Both the position numbers and the translations under genes were made by a program. Positions 51,228 through 60,265 of a DNA stretch of 64,000 nucleotides are shown in pieces. The notes under the pieces are model-generated. The model had not been told where the DNA came from. It saw nothing but the letters and a program-made list of their open reading frames with translations, and made no database searches. The DNA comes from Sphingobacterium bambusae (lineage in GTDB: Bacteria > Bacteroidota > Bacteroidia > Sphingobacteriales > Sphingobacteriaceae): the NCBI RefSeq assembly GCF_033955345.1, contig NZ_CP138332.1:2170001-2234000 (forward strand). Reading direction: 5' to 3'. The stretch's first letter is position 1. Every line of letters starts with the position of its first letter.

Positions 51228-51230
51228 GCT

Positions 51231-52664
51231 TTATTTTATTTTAAGATTCTTATAAGGGTTATCTGTTCGAAAGGGCAGTGCCGGTATGCCCGCGGCATTC
51301 TGCAAATTGGGCTGGGCTGCTTCGTCCCAGGCGAAGCGAACCTGCTTGATCTTTTCGTTTGCGGGATGCACAAGCTCAATGGTTTTGCCTACAATCCGTG
51401 CTGAAGCGGCAACATATTGTCCATCGGCTGTCGCCACTTCGAACCCCACAATCGGCTTACCATCGGCTACCCGCAATCCATCGGCATGCTTGAAATGAAC
51501 GACGGCCTTGTGGTTTCTATACTGCACTTTGGCCAGTTCAGGCCCATCTGCGGTAACCGGTAGGTGATAGGTCTTGCGGAGCGCTTGTGCTGCAAAACGC
51601 GCGCCTACGTCCCATTTATCGGTAGGGTGTAGATCTTTTACATCATCAACCAGATCCGTGGTCACAATACGTCCCGTATGCGGCAACTGCAACAAAAGAT
51701 CCTGTGCTTCGCGAAACTCGGGCAAGACTGTACGCGCCATACGCTCTTTCCCTTTCTCGTCCAAGGAGTATTGAAAGGGCGCTATCTGGGTAAAATAGAC
51801 GGGGAGCTTATCCTCGTTCCAGAGCTTACGCCAGCTTTTGATCAGCGTCTTGAATTTATAGGCATAGTCGATATTTTCTTTTAGAAACACATTGGTTTCT
51901 CCCTGATACCAGAGCAATCCCTTGAGCGTATAGGGTGCGAGGGGAGCGATCATCGATTCGAAAAACTTGCCTGGGTCGCCACCGACCTTCTTACCGCTAA
52001 AATAAGGTTCTTGTTGAAAGGCTTCTTCGGCTATCCAGGGTTCAATACGGCTACCGCTTACAGCGGAAGAAATAATGCCCACCGGCACGCCAAGCTTCTC
52101 TTGCAGCATTTTGGCAAAAAAATAGCCTGGAGCAGAGAACTGCCGCAGTGCGGAATCCTGTGCGATGCTCCATCCAGCATAGCTGCTATCGGGCTTCGCC
52201 AAAAACTTGTGTCGCACCAAAAACAAGCGGATATTGGGATTATTGGCCTGCTTGACGGCATTTTTCGGAAAATTATCGCGCTGTCCATCCTGCGGTAGTT
52301 TTTCCAACTTACGCATTTGGAACTCCATGTTGGATTGCCCCGAACAGAGCCATACCTCGCCGATCAACACATCGTTTAGCAGGATGGTATTATCCCCGCG
52401 AATTTCCAAAGTTTGCCCTTGGGCATTGGCCTTCATGGGCGACAGCATCAGCTTCCATTTTCCTTCGGCATCGGCTTGGCATTTTTTCGTCTGTCCGTTG
52501 AAACGCACCGTCACCTGTTCACCGGGGCGAGCTGTTCCAAAAATGGCCACGGGTTGTTGCTGTTGCAACACCATGTGATTTGCAAATATATTGGGAAGCA
52601 CGACCGACGCATGTGCCGATAACGCGATCCAAAACATTCCTATTGCGAGGGCCAATCCTTTCAT
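51231..52664 (-). CDS. SGNH sialate-O-acetylesterase-family carbohydrate esterase
   Basis: A 477-residue exported protein. After the leader comes an Ig-like region, then the SASA-family block EVWLCSGQSNMEF with the GQSN Ser111, AVSGSRIEPWIAEEAF, KGLLWYQGETNV and the catalytic Asp/His block near DLHPTDKWDVGARFA. Members remove O-acetyl groups from sialic acid, xylan or pectin side chains. RG-II carries acetylated fucose and aceric acid, which would fit. The ATG overlaps the stop of the upstream gene by 1 bp. Confidence 0.87.
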   Translation of the reverse strand: MKGLALAIGMFWIALSAHASVVLPNIFANHMVLQQQQPVAIFGTARPGEQVTVRFNGQTKKCQADAEGKWKLMLSPMKANAQGQTLEIRGDNTILLNDVLIGEVWLCSGQSNMEFQMRKLEKLPQDGQRDNFPKNAVKQANNPNIRLFLVRHKFLAKPDSSYAGWSIAQDSALRQFSAPGYFFAKMLQEKLGVPVGIISSAVSGSRIEPWIAEEAFQQEPYFSGKKVGGDPGKFFESMIAPLAPYTLKGLLWYQGETNVFLKENIDYAYKFKTLIKSWRKLWNEDKLPVYFTQIAPFQYSLDEKGKERMARTVLPEFREAQDLLLQLPHTGRIVTTDLVDDVKDLHPTDKWDVGARFAAQALRKTYHLPVTADGPELAKVQYRNHKAVVHFKHADGLRVADGKPIVGFEVATADGQYVAASARIVGKTIELVHPANEKIKQVRFAWDEAAQPNLQNAAGIPALPFRTDNPYKNLKIK

Positions 52665-54487
52665 CAGTTCAATTTTTCAGCTTGCAACGAGGAGATACCA
52701 TAAGCGGCTTCGGTAACCGAAGTTCCGGCATCCTTCACATCATAATCTTGATCGGTAGGGGTATCGGCATTTGGATAACGTCGTACTTCGCCTGTACGAA
52801 ACGATACCTTGTTGATGTTTGCCACGGGCTGAAAGAACAGCTTCGTGCCTTTATCCTGTCCATTGATAGCCAGTTGGAAAGAGCGCGTAGACACGTCCGC
52901 GATGAGCGTAATCTGGTATTGCTCACCTGCTTTATAGGACTGCACGCCTGCATTTCTATAGCCGGCTTTATTTTTTATCTGCCCGTCTTTGTCGAAGATC
53001 AGGCGACAGGCTGCCTGCCCCCTATCATCGGTCAGCTCGATCTCCAACAGGCCATGATCCGCCTGCTTGGGCGATATGCTAAATGTTATCTTCGTTTTCT
53101 TGGCCGATTGGATCACACGATCGGCCTTTGCATAGTCAAAAGGGTCTTTATCGCGCAGCAGCAGCTCTTTGCCCTCAACGGTTGCACTGGCCCAAAGCGG
53201 GCTATAAATATTCCAACGGCTGTAGGCTTCCGCCGCATTCGTTACAAAATCGTCATTTACATTTTTTTCTACACTAGAAACAACAGGAACAGGGACTTTT
53301 GCGACCCACATATCCTCTTTGTTCATGCTGTAGGTAATCCACATATCGCTGCCTGGAGTCGTACCATTTCCTTCCTGGATGCCGCGCACATACTGCGGGC
53401 CATAGGATTTGTAATTTCCGCCATAGCGCATGGTGCTGATCTCTCCATTTACCAACAGTAGATCGGTGTAACGCAGACCGTCCGCACTGGTAGAGATGGC
53501 TAGCGGCCAACGAAATTCGGACGGATTGTATACCGTTACATATTTATTGTCGCTGGTTTTCTGTCCCCATATCTTGGCATTGCTGTTGACAAAACCGGGC
53601 GCGCGCAATGGGGTATAATCCCAAGTCTTTCCATTGTCTTTACTGACGGATGTTAGGGCGTGTTTCCACAAACCAACCACGCGACCATCTGGAAGGTGAT
53701 AGTAGGCAAATGCTTTGATCGGACGGTGGTAGGGCACTAAAGGATCGTTCCGGTCGGCCTCTTCTACCCACTGCTGCATCATCAGCGGATTTTCCATCAG
53801 CTCTTTGCAGGCCGCGACAAAGGCTTTATCCTTACTTTTGGAGTAGAAGGGATATTGTGCGAGCTTCTGGTTGAACGAACTGTTGAAGCGTATAAAATAA
53901 ATTGGCCCGAAAGAGCCATCTTTATTGATCTCGCGGACAACGCGGCCGATACCATTTCCGTCATTGGGGTCGTCCTTTGCATCCAGGGCCACGCCATAGT
54001 AGCCAATTGTCAACAATTTACCGTTCTTAGCGGTATAAAAGCCCATGCGTTGGTGCATAATGGCGTGTAGATTTTTGCCCGCTTTATCGGTACGCTCCGG
54101 CTTGGTAAAACCTTCTGGAACGAGGTAAGGCGGAAAGAGTTCCTGCGGCTGAGACCAATCGTAGCCGTTCTTGGAAGTCAATAGCAGCGTCTTCCCTTCG
54201 GCGATATGTTCGCCAATGGGGTTGCTCAAAAACTGTAGGTAGTAGGTATTGTTCCAATAGGCCAAAAATGGCTGGTGGTTGTAGGTAAAACCATGCCCTC
54301 CGGCCAGTGCCGGAAACTCGCGGTTGGCACGGAAAACCTGTATATTGTGCGTCCCCACGGCTGGCGTCAGCTGTCCATGATGGTAGTCCACGTTGGACAA
54401 TGTTTCCCCCACATATTTTACTGTATCCTGCGCCATCACTGTTGATGAGGCACCAAACATCAGCAAAGCAATTATTTTCGATTTCAC
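52664..54487 (-). CDS. Exported propeller protein of unassigned family with C-terminal sandwich
   Basis: A 607-residue protein starting at GTG (54487), just after AGGAAAGGA, with a leader KSKIIALLMFGASSTVMAQ. No in-frame ATG gives a complete signal. Residues about 30-415 look like a sialidase-type propeller: LLLTSKNGYDWSQPQ, SVSKDNGKTWDYTPL, AISTSADGLRYTDLL; the extended GGHGFTYNHQPFLAYWNNTY is distinctive. Residues 430-600 form a LamG-like sandwich. I do not recognise a numbered family. Candidates are rhamnose-GlcA lyases or glycosidases with propeller folds. It sits between the SGNH and GH43 genes with 1-2 bp spacing. Confidence 0.65.
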   Translation of the reverse strand: MKSKIIALLMFGASSTVMAQDTVKYVGETLSNVDYHHGQLTPAVGTHNIQVFRANREFPALAGGHGFTYNHQPFLAYWNNTYYLQFLSNPIGEHIAEGKTLLLTSKNGYDWSQPQELFPPYLVPEGFTKPERTDKAGKNLHAIMHQRMGFYTAKNGKLLTIGYYGVALDAKDDPNDGNGIGRVVREINKDGSFGPIYFIRFNSSFNQKLAQYPFYSKSKDKAFVAACKELMENPLMMQQWVEEADRNDPLVPYHRPIKAFAYYHLPDGRVVGLWKHALTSVSKDNGKTWDYTPLRAPGFVNSNAKIWGQKTSDNKYVTVYNPSEFRWPLAISTSADGLRYTDLLLVNGEISTMRYGGNYKSYGPQYVRGIQEGNGTTPGSDMWITYSMNKEDMWVAKVPVPVVSSVEKNVNDDFVTNAAEAYSRWNIYSPLWASATVEGKELLLRDKDPFDYAKADRVIQSAKKTKITFSISPKQADHGLLEIELTDDRGQAACRLIFDKDGQIKNKAGYRNAGVQSYKAGEQYQITLIADVSTRSFQLAINGQDKGTKLFFQPVANINKVSFRTGEVRRYPNADTPTDQDYDVKDAGTSVTEAAYGISSLQAEKLN

Positions 54488-54489
54488 TA

Positions 54490-55410
54490 CTAGTCCTTTC
54501 CTTTTAACAATCTTTTCAGGTCCTTTTTCGACGCTTTAAAGATCGTTCCATGTTTATGTCCTTCAGGTACAACGATCTTTTCGTTTACCTTTTCAAAATG
54601 TTTAAAATCGGTAGTTGCCACGGCCTCATAGCTTTTGCTGCCATAGGAATCAAAATAGATCAACCACTGGCCGCCTACTTTCACTACGCTTGGCCCTTCT
54701 GTCAGGTAATCAGAGAATGGCGTGGATACCTGTTCAAAAGGTCCGAGGGCGTTGTCAGCAAAGGCAACTTTCAAATTTCTGTTTGGCCGTGTGTTATCTT
54801 TCAAGACCAACACATAGCCATCCCGATCTTTTTTAACGATCACCGCATCGATAATACTAAATCCCGGATCAGCAAAGAGCTTCGTTGGTGTAAAGTTGTT
54901 GAAGTCCTTCGTGGTGGTGTAATACATCCGCTGATTGTTGTCTTCGGCCTCCGCTCCTTTTGGGAAACGATGCGGAATGGTCGACGCCCAGATAATGACA
55001 TAACGATCTTCCTGCTCGTCATAAAAGAGCTCAGGGGCCCAAACATTTACGGTGGAAGGCTCATGCTCCATCACGGGGATGATCTTTTCGTCTTCCCAGT
55101 GTATAAGATCCTTTGATCGCGCATAGCCAATCCCGCTGTCGCCTTTCCAGGCGATGGTCCATACCAAATGGTAAACACCTTTTTTATCGCGCAACATGGA
55201 GGGGTCACGCATGATTTTCTGTGTGCCCAAAGTTGGCTTTAAAAACACGCCCGGCACTTCCTCCCAATGATAGGCATCTTTGCTATACAGGTAACGAAGG
55301 CCTTCGTTGGCCGGTTCACGAAAGGACGTGAACAGGTAAACATCCCTTTGGCAGGATGCCAAGAGGGATGTTACTAACACAAAAACTAAAGCCTTTATTA
55401 AAAATTTCAT
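54490..55410 (-). CDS. GH43 lipoprotein glycosidase
   Basis: A 306-residue surface or periplasmic lipoprotein (leader ending LLASC, Cys20). The five-bladed propeller carries the three GH43 carboxylates: Asp69 in IMRDPSML, Asp188 in SIIDAVIV and Glu238 in TEGPSVV, along with WAPELFYDE. Length is minimal, so there is no accessory domain. GH43 covers alpha-L-arabinofuranosidases, xylosidases and beta-galactosidases; GH43_34-type members from RG-II loci release galactose. The start overlaps the GH140 stop by 1 bp (TAATG). Confidence 0.9.
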   Translation of the reverse strand: MKFLIKALVFVLVTSLLASCQRDVYLFTSFREPANEGLRYLYSKDAYHWEEVPGVFLKPTLGTQKIMRDPSMLRDKKGVYHLVWTIAWKGDSGIGYARSKDLIHWEDEKIIPVMEHEPSTVNVWAPELFYDEQEDRYVIIWASTIPHRFPKGAEAEDNNQRMYYTTTKDFNNFTPTKLFADPGFSIIDAVIVKKDRDGYVLVLKDNTRPNRNLKVAFADNALGPFEQVSTPFSDYLTEGPSVVKVGGQWLIYFDSYGSKSYEAVATTDFKHFEKVNEKIVVPEGHKHGTIFKASKKDLKRLLKGKD

Positions 55411-56810
55411 TATATACTATCTAATATCAGCACCCAATCGTTGCCATCTTTCTGCTGGCCTTCGGGCTTAAAGCGCTGCACGCCTTGGTTATCAAACTTG
55501 CCGATAGCCTTTGTTTCTCCGTTACGAGGATTGAACCAAGAAGCTTCGACTTTATCGCCTTTGATTTTACCCATATTCACCGCGATTTCCCGCCCGTTGT
55601 AGGTATAGATAAAGGCATAGTCATCCGTACGCGTGGCCAACAAATTATCGTATTTGTCTCCCGCTTCGGCGATGATGCTCTGATCGGGAACACGCTCAAA
55701 GTAATGTCCGCGGGAGAGCATAAGATCTTTCAGGTATTTCATTTGCGATGCCCCGGGCGCTTGTAATGCCGCCGTCCACAACTCCTTGGAGCCATAGGCA
55801 GTGCTAGTGTCCGTTGCCGCATGCATCTGCATCACCGAGTTTTGTCCATACGTGTAGCCGAAAGCGCCCGCGAAGACCGACCAATAGCCGTATCGGCGCA
55901 CATCGTCGGCTGTCCAACGAGGCTCTTTGATATCGTGTAGGCCTTGTGGAATACCTTCATAGGAAGGTTCGCCATCGATGGTAGGTTTTACGGGGCTACG
56001 CTTCCAGTCGGCCTGCATAAACTTCCAGTTATCTTCGCCGTAATGTTTAACCTCATTAGCCGAGGTATCTTGATCGTAGCGTCGGTGACCGGACTGCACC
56101 ATGTTGAAATCCAACCAAGACGCATCGTGAAACCAATCGGATGAAGCAGTGCGGCCACGAGGGTGATAGGTCATCAGGTGATTGGCATCAATGGATTTGA
56201 TGGTTTTACCGATTTCCTGCCATACGGCAATCGAGTCGGAACCTTTGATATCGCCCCCATTTAGCCAGATAATATTTTTTTTGTCCTTCCAGCGCTCGGC
56301 GAGAAAACGGGCGTACACTTTTGCCTGCTCCGGCGATACCTTTCCATCTTTTACCGGGGATCCCCATACCGGAACAAGGGCCATGTACAAGCCTTTGTCG
56401 GCAGCATTATCGATGATGTAATCGATATGATCCCAATAATCATATTCTTCGGCCACATCGGGATTGCTTCCCGCAGTGACCAACGGGCGTGCGATATCTT
56501 TATTGATGATAGATGAATCGCCGTAGACGTTGACAGAAGGAACAGTATGCAGTACCATCGCCTGAATTACATTAAAGCCCTTGTTCTTACGATCTTCTAA
56601 ATACACTTCTGCTTCGTCACGATTTAACTTATTGAATAAAAGCCATCCGGTATCACCAAGCCAAAAGAAAGGATCTCCTTCTTCGGTCGCGAGGTAGCGG
56701 CCATTTTCTGAGATCTTCAACCCCGTGAGTTCTTGTTTTTCTTGTTTTGCCGTGCAAGAAAACAGTGCGCCGGCCAAAAGAATCGGTACCAGTTTTTTAC
56801 TCATCATCAT
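55410..56810 (-). CDS. GH140 apiosidase-like lipoprotein (DUF4038)
   Basis: A 466-residue protein with a lipoprotein leader (MMMSKKLVPILLAGALFSC, Cys19). DUF4038 opens with GRYLATEEGDPFFWLGDTGW. Asp187 in WLNGGDIKG and Glu281/Glu285 in TIDGEPSYEG line up with the two catalytic carboxylates of the Bacteroides RG-II apiosidase (Asp187, Glu284). A small C-terminal collagen-binding-type domain (about 385-460) is also as in that family. GH140 removes the RG-II side chains by cutting apiose linked to the galacturonan backbone, so this gene is the strongest pointer to RG-II or another apiose-bearing pectin. Confidence 0.88.
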   Translation of the reverse strand: MMMSKKLVPILLAGALFSCTAKQEKQELTGLKISENGRYLATEEGDPFFWLGDTGWLLFNKLNRDEAEVYLEDRKNKGFNVIQAMVLHTVPSVNVYGDSSIINKDIARPLVTAGSNPDVAEEYDYWDHIDYIIDNAADKGLYMALVPVWGSPVKDGKVSPEQAKVYARFLAERWKDKKNIIWLNGGDIKGSDSIAVWQEIGKTIKSIDANHLMTYHPRGRTASSDWFHDASWLDFNMVQSGHRRYDQDTSANEVKHYGEDNWKFMQADWKRSPVKPTIDGEPSYEGIPQGLHDIKEPRWTADDVRRYGYWSVFAGAFGYTYGQNSVMQMHAATDTSTAYGSKELWTAALQAPGASQMKYLKDLMLSRGHYFERVPDQSIIAEAGDKYDNLLATRTDDYAFIYTYNGREIAVNMGKIKGDKVEASWFNPRNGETKAIGKFDNQGVQRFKPEGQQKDGNDWVLILDSI

Positions 56811-56813
56811 GTT

Positions 56814-59800
56814 TTATTTTTTTTTGATCCAAAGGATCTCTGTTGCGTTTTTATAATTGTTCACCGTCACCATCTTTCCTGTTTTTAAGGCTTCTTTTTG
56901 GAGCACCTTACCTGTTTTTGGGTCGATATGCAGTAGGTTGTATGCACCTTTCAAGCTGGATAAATCAACCTCTGTACCCTTGGCGTTAGTGCTATACAGG
57001 ATAATGCCCGATTGTCCCTTTAACAGCCAAGTGCCCTGCCCTAGTGCGGGAGTCATCGTTGCGGCTGCCTCGTAAAATCCGGGCGCTTCTACCTTTGGCA
57101 AGTTGGCCATAGAGCCACCCGCCATAAAGACAGCCCAAGCCATTTCCGGATAATTGTCGCCGTGGTAAAGCACGCCCTTTTCAGGATATTTCGTACGGTA
57201 TTCACTCACCGCACGGTATACCTGCTCAGCGGATGTTTTCTTGGGTTTTAGTAATCGTGCATGCTGGCGCGGCGCTAGATTTTGTCCACCTTGCGGCGCA
57301 TATACCGATCCGTCGGCTTGATAATGCCAGTAGCGGATATCGATAAGCTGAATTTCTTTTGCGCGTTTGGGATCGGCTAAGATCGCATCTTGCACATCTT
57401 TGGTTGTGCTCAAGGCGATGATAGGGCTCTTGCCGGTTTCTTTCTTCCATTCGGCAATGACATCGATCCAAAACTCCACGAAATGCAGCGGTCCGGTATA
57501 TTCGGCACTGATCATCTGGATGACGCCCGTATTGTCCTTAAAATTCTCCAAACACTGGCGGATGTAGGCCCGATGTAGCGCTCGACGAACCGGATGGTTT
57601 ATATCATAAAACTGCTCGGCCATGAAAATACGTTTATCACCTGCGTAAGGGACAGGCTCGGGAAAACCTACTTCATTGATGTTATTTGCGGTACGCCAAG
57701 GAAAGTCGGCATAGTGCGCACCAGCTTCAATAATATTATGTTGAAAATAATTCTGGTGAATCAACACCAACCCCTTCTGATCGGCAATATCTGCAAATTG
57801 CTTCAACCTGTTCCAATAGAATTTGTTATACTTCGTCAGGTCGTATTTTGATAGTCCATCGTAAGCCGCTCCCTGTCCACTCCTTGCAAAAGGCAATTCG
57901 TAAAACGGTGGCCAAACTTCGCCATCCATACGGCGGATGCGTTCATGGTCATCACGACGGCGATCATACCACAGTCCATAGTTATGATCGATGCTTAAGG
58001 TGTGGTTAGCCAACATGCTATCTGCCGTTACTTTGAGATCATCCGTTAAACCCAGCCCTTCTTCACCGGGAACAAAGCGTGTGATATGGGCCTTAGATTT
58101 TTCTACCCCATGCGGACGAGCACTACCGTTCCACCATTGAATATCTGATTTCTTTCCGACCAACACTTCGTCACCACGTACCAACCAACCGTGGCGCAAG
58201 GCCATCGCTTCAGCATATGCTGGAGCGATTTTCTTTACCATCGGCAATTGATCAACGGTTTTCAGTCCTTGAACTTCGTCCCGCAATTGCTGGCGCGCAT
58301 CGGCCTGCGCAATAAAGTCTTTCAGTTGTAAAGACGGTTGCGCTGCCTGCTTGGTCTGCTCCATCGCTACTTCTACCGCAGGACTGCTCGAGGCTTCGCT
58401 AAGCACGGGTAGTAACACCGTCCTATCTTTGGCGGCAGCCCCTAATCGCTCTTCCAGCTGCGCATAATATAAGCTCCGCGGTTTGATATGTTCATTGGAT
58501 TGATCCCAAAAGCCATCTCCCTGAAACTGCGCCCACACGCCGAAAGCCCAGTTTTGGGCGGTTGGTGGCTGAAAGCATTCTACCAAAGCGGCGCTACATT
58601 GCCAAAAAACGCTGTTTGCTGCTGTCCAGCCTGATCCCTGTCCATCTTGTCCACGGTTTTTGAAACTAAGTGCCTGTGCGTCGATATCGATGACATCAAA
58701 GAGTGTTCCTGATGACCAACTATCAATCGCTCCGCTAAAACTATAGGGCTCGATCGCTTGGCATTGCACAAAAGCGTTTGGACCAGCTGCGAGATAGCCC
58801 ACAGCAAAATCATGATAGCCCTGCTCGGCATAGAGTCGCTGAAACAGCGTCTGCTGCCCTTTGGTATAAAATGTATAGCGTCGCTGCCCTCCGATTTCGG
58901 ACACCGGGGCAAGCGATAAACAATCTTCGACGGTTACTTTACTGGCTGTAGGCAAGACATAAACCGCCGATCCTGCAAAATGCTTAAACTGTATCCTACG
59001 CACCCATACATTGGAGGCGTTCTCTACGGTTATCCCCATCCAGCGGTGATCTTCATCCTTCGCATTGGAGGCATCAAACGCAGAAACGAGATTCATGTTT
59101 TCTATCCCGATCTGTTCTAGGCATCCCGTCCAATTATACTGTTGAACAGTAGATATTCCAAAGGACTGGTCTAACGCCGTTGTTAATGGCGCATCGATCC
59201 GTAATTTATTACCTTCAATAGCGGTGATTTTACGTTGCCACATCAGCTCCCGCTGCCCCGGCTTCCAGCCCAATGAAGTAATGCCTCCACCGAAATGGTC
59301 TGTACCGAGGGCTTTAATCCATTCCTCGGTTGATGGACGCACGATTGCGATGGCATCTCCCACCTTATAGCCCGAAGCATTAGCGACCGTAAATGCCATC
59401 GCATTAACAGAAACGTAAGCATCGGTGATGCTTTGTTTTTGGCCATACTGTCTATTGTCTTTTCCCTGCACCTGTATAAGCGTCTCACGCGATACACCAC
59501 CACCATAGAGCGTAGTTCCAACGTTGCCAAATCCCGCCCCACGGAGCACAACACCAGAAGTATGTAGTTTCAATGAACCTCCTAAGTGGTATGTTCCCGC
59601 CTCCAGCAACACCGCTCCGCGAAATCCATTTTTATCTAAGGGCAACTGCGCTACATAATCAATTGCACGCTGTATGCGGAGTGTAGCATCACCATCTTTC
59701 CGTGGCACAAATATCTTGGCGGACACTAGCGGGATAGCTTGCTCTCCGCCCATATAGCCGGCATAAGAATAATCGGGAATACGATTTCCTTTTTCGTCAG

Positions 59801-59948
59801 ACGTGTAGGTTAACGTATTATTTTTTTGCACGCTGATCGGCGAGAGTTGCTTCTGCGCATATCCTGCAAGACATGCGCCGAAAACAACCAGAAAAACGGA
59901 GACCCTTTTTCTAACACACAAACTACTATATACAAAAAAATTCTTCAA
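56814..59948 (-). CDS. Exported DUF6298 protein with N-terminal pectin-lyase-like beta-helix
   Basis: About 1044 residues, first gene of the 49-kb array. There is no in-frame ATG near the start: the earliest candidate is TTG at 59948, another TTG at 59921 gives the typical leader CVRKRVSVFLVVFGACLAGYAQ in shorter form, and a stop lies just upstream. Residues about 85-480 form a right-handed beta-helix (FRGAVLLEAGTYHLGGSLK, SGAIDSWSSGTLFDVID). Residues about 600-1044 are a TIM-barrel-like DUF6298 region (LRHGWLVRGDEV, MISAEYTGPLHFVEFWID, QGGQNLAPRQHA). The activity is unknown; it could be a pectic glycosidase. The predicted promoter is about 105 bp upstream. Confidence 0.78.
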   Translation of the reverse strand: MKNFFVYSSLCVRKRVSVFLVVFGACLAGYAQKQLSPISVQKNNTLTYTSDEKGNRIPDYSYAGYMGGEQAIPLVSAKIFVPRKDGDATLRIQRAIDYVAQLPLDKNGFRGAVLLEAGTYHLGGSLKLHTSGVVLRGAGFGNVGTTLYGGGVSRETLIQVQGKDNRQYGQKQSITDAYVSVNAMAFTVANASGYKVGDAIAIVRPSTEEWIKALGTDHFGGGITSLGWKPGQRELMWQRKITAIEGNKLRIDAPLTTALDQSFGISTVQQYNWTGCLEQIGIENMNLVSAFDASNAKDEDHRWMGITVENASNVWVRRIQFKHFAGSAVYVLPTASKVTVEDCLSLAPVSEIGGQRRYTFYTKGQQTLFQRLYAEQGYHDFAVGYLAAGPNAFVQCQAIEPYSFSGAIDSWSSGTLFDVIDIDAQALSFKNRGQDGQGSGWTAANSVFWQCSAALVECFQPPTAQNWAFGVWAQFQGDGFWDQSNEHIKPRSLYYAQLEERLGAAAKDRTVLLPVLSEASSSPAVEVAMEQTKQAAQPSLQLKDFIAQADARQQLRDEVQGLKTVDQLPMVKKIAPAYAEAMALRHGWLVRGDEVLVGKKSDIQWWNGSARPHGVEKSKAHITRFVPGEEGLGLTDDLKVTADSMLANHTLSIDHNYGLWYDRRRDDHERIRRMDGEVWPPFYELPFARSGQGAAYDGLSKYDLTKYNKFYWNRLKQFADIADQKGLVLIHQNYFQHNIIEAGAHYADFPWRTANNINEVGFPEPVPYAGDKRIFMAEQFYDINHPVRRALHRAYIRQCLENFKDNTGVIQMISAEYTGPLHFVEFWIDVIAEWKKETGKSPIIALSTTKDVQDAILADPKRAKEIQLIDIRYWHYQADGSVYAPQGGQNLAPRQHARLLKPKKTSAEQVYRAVSEYRTKYPEKGVLYHGDNYPEMAWAVFMAGGSMANLPKVEAPGFYEAAATMTPALGQGTWLLKGQSGIILYSTNAKGTEVDLSSLKGAYNLLHIDPKTGKVLQKEALKTGKMVTVNNYKNATEILWIKKK

Positions 59949-60057
59949 CGTAAAAGCGAATTAATAAGGCTTATAAAGCTAAAAATAAACAGATTACCCA
60001 GCGTATTCTTTGTTGATTTCAAGGAAAACAATCAGGATATATTATCTTTATTGCTAT

Positions 60058-60111
60058 TACAAACATAGCTAAAAACGTATGCAGATGGTTGTATTATTTT
60101 CTCCAGCTATT
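60058..60111 (-). promoter_or_regulatory. Predicted promoter and activator box of the 49-kb array
   Basis: On the minus strand, TATGTTTG (60060-60067) matches the Bacteroidota -7 consensus exactly. The box AATAGCTGGAGAAAATA (60095-60111) differs by one base from that at 10375-10391, and the 27-bp interval to the -7 element is of identical length but unrelated sequence. The conserved halves flanking an unconserved spacer point to regulator and polymerase contacts. The predicted leader is about 105 nt. No other motif stands out in 59949-60057. Confidence 0.68.
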
Positions 60112-60213
60112 GTATCATTTTAGCGGGTGGACGCATGCAATTGGGGAGAAATGCAGATAGGGATAACAGTATCGTATAAGATTATAGTTAGATCGCCATT
60201 GAACAACAGTGAT

Positions 60214-60248
60214 AAAAAAAACGAGACGCTCTTCTACGATGCGTCTCG
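60214..60248 (-). terminator. Intrinsic terminator after the first SusCD pair
   Basis: Read on the minus strand, CGAGACGC (60248-60241) pairs with GCGTCTCG (60229-60222) across an 11-nt loop, followed directly by eight U (60221-60214). It lies 18 bp after the SusD stop and should separate the SusC/SusD transcript from the 49-kb array. No competing T-run follows on the plus strand. Confidence 0.85.
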
Positions 60249-60265
60249 GTTTGTATTTCCAAATA

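Noticed and set aside
38690..52664. A sialic acid utilisation cluster (sialidase, NanA-like lyase, SiaT-like symporter, sialate O-acetylesterase)
   Set aside because: There is no NanE, NanK, NagA or NagB, and the surrounding enzymes are rhamnosidases, an apiosidase-like GH140 and a GH28. The DUF1537 and PdxA genes have no place in sialic acid breakdown. The resemblance fits other ulosonic acids better.
52580..53461. 293-codon open frame on the plus strand
   Set aside because: Antisense to the SGNH and propeller genes, both with recognisable domains; no ribosome site or protein features.
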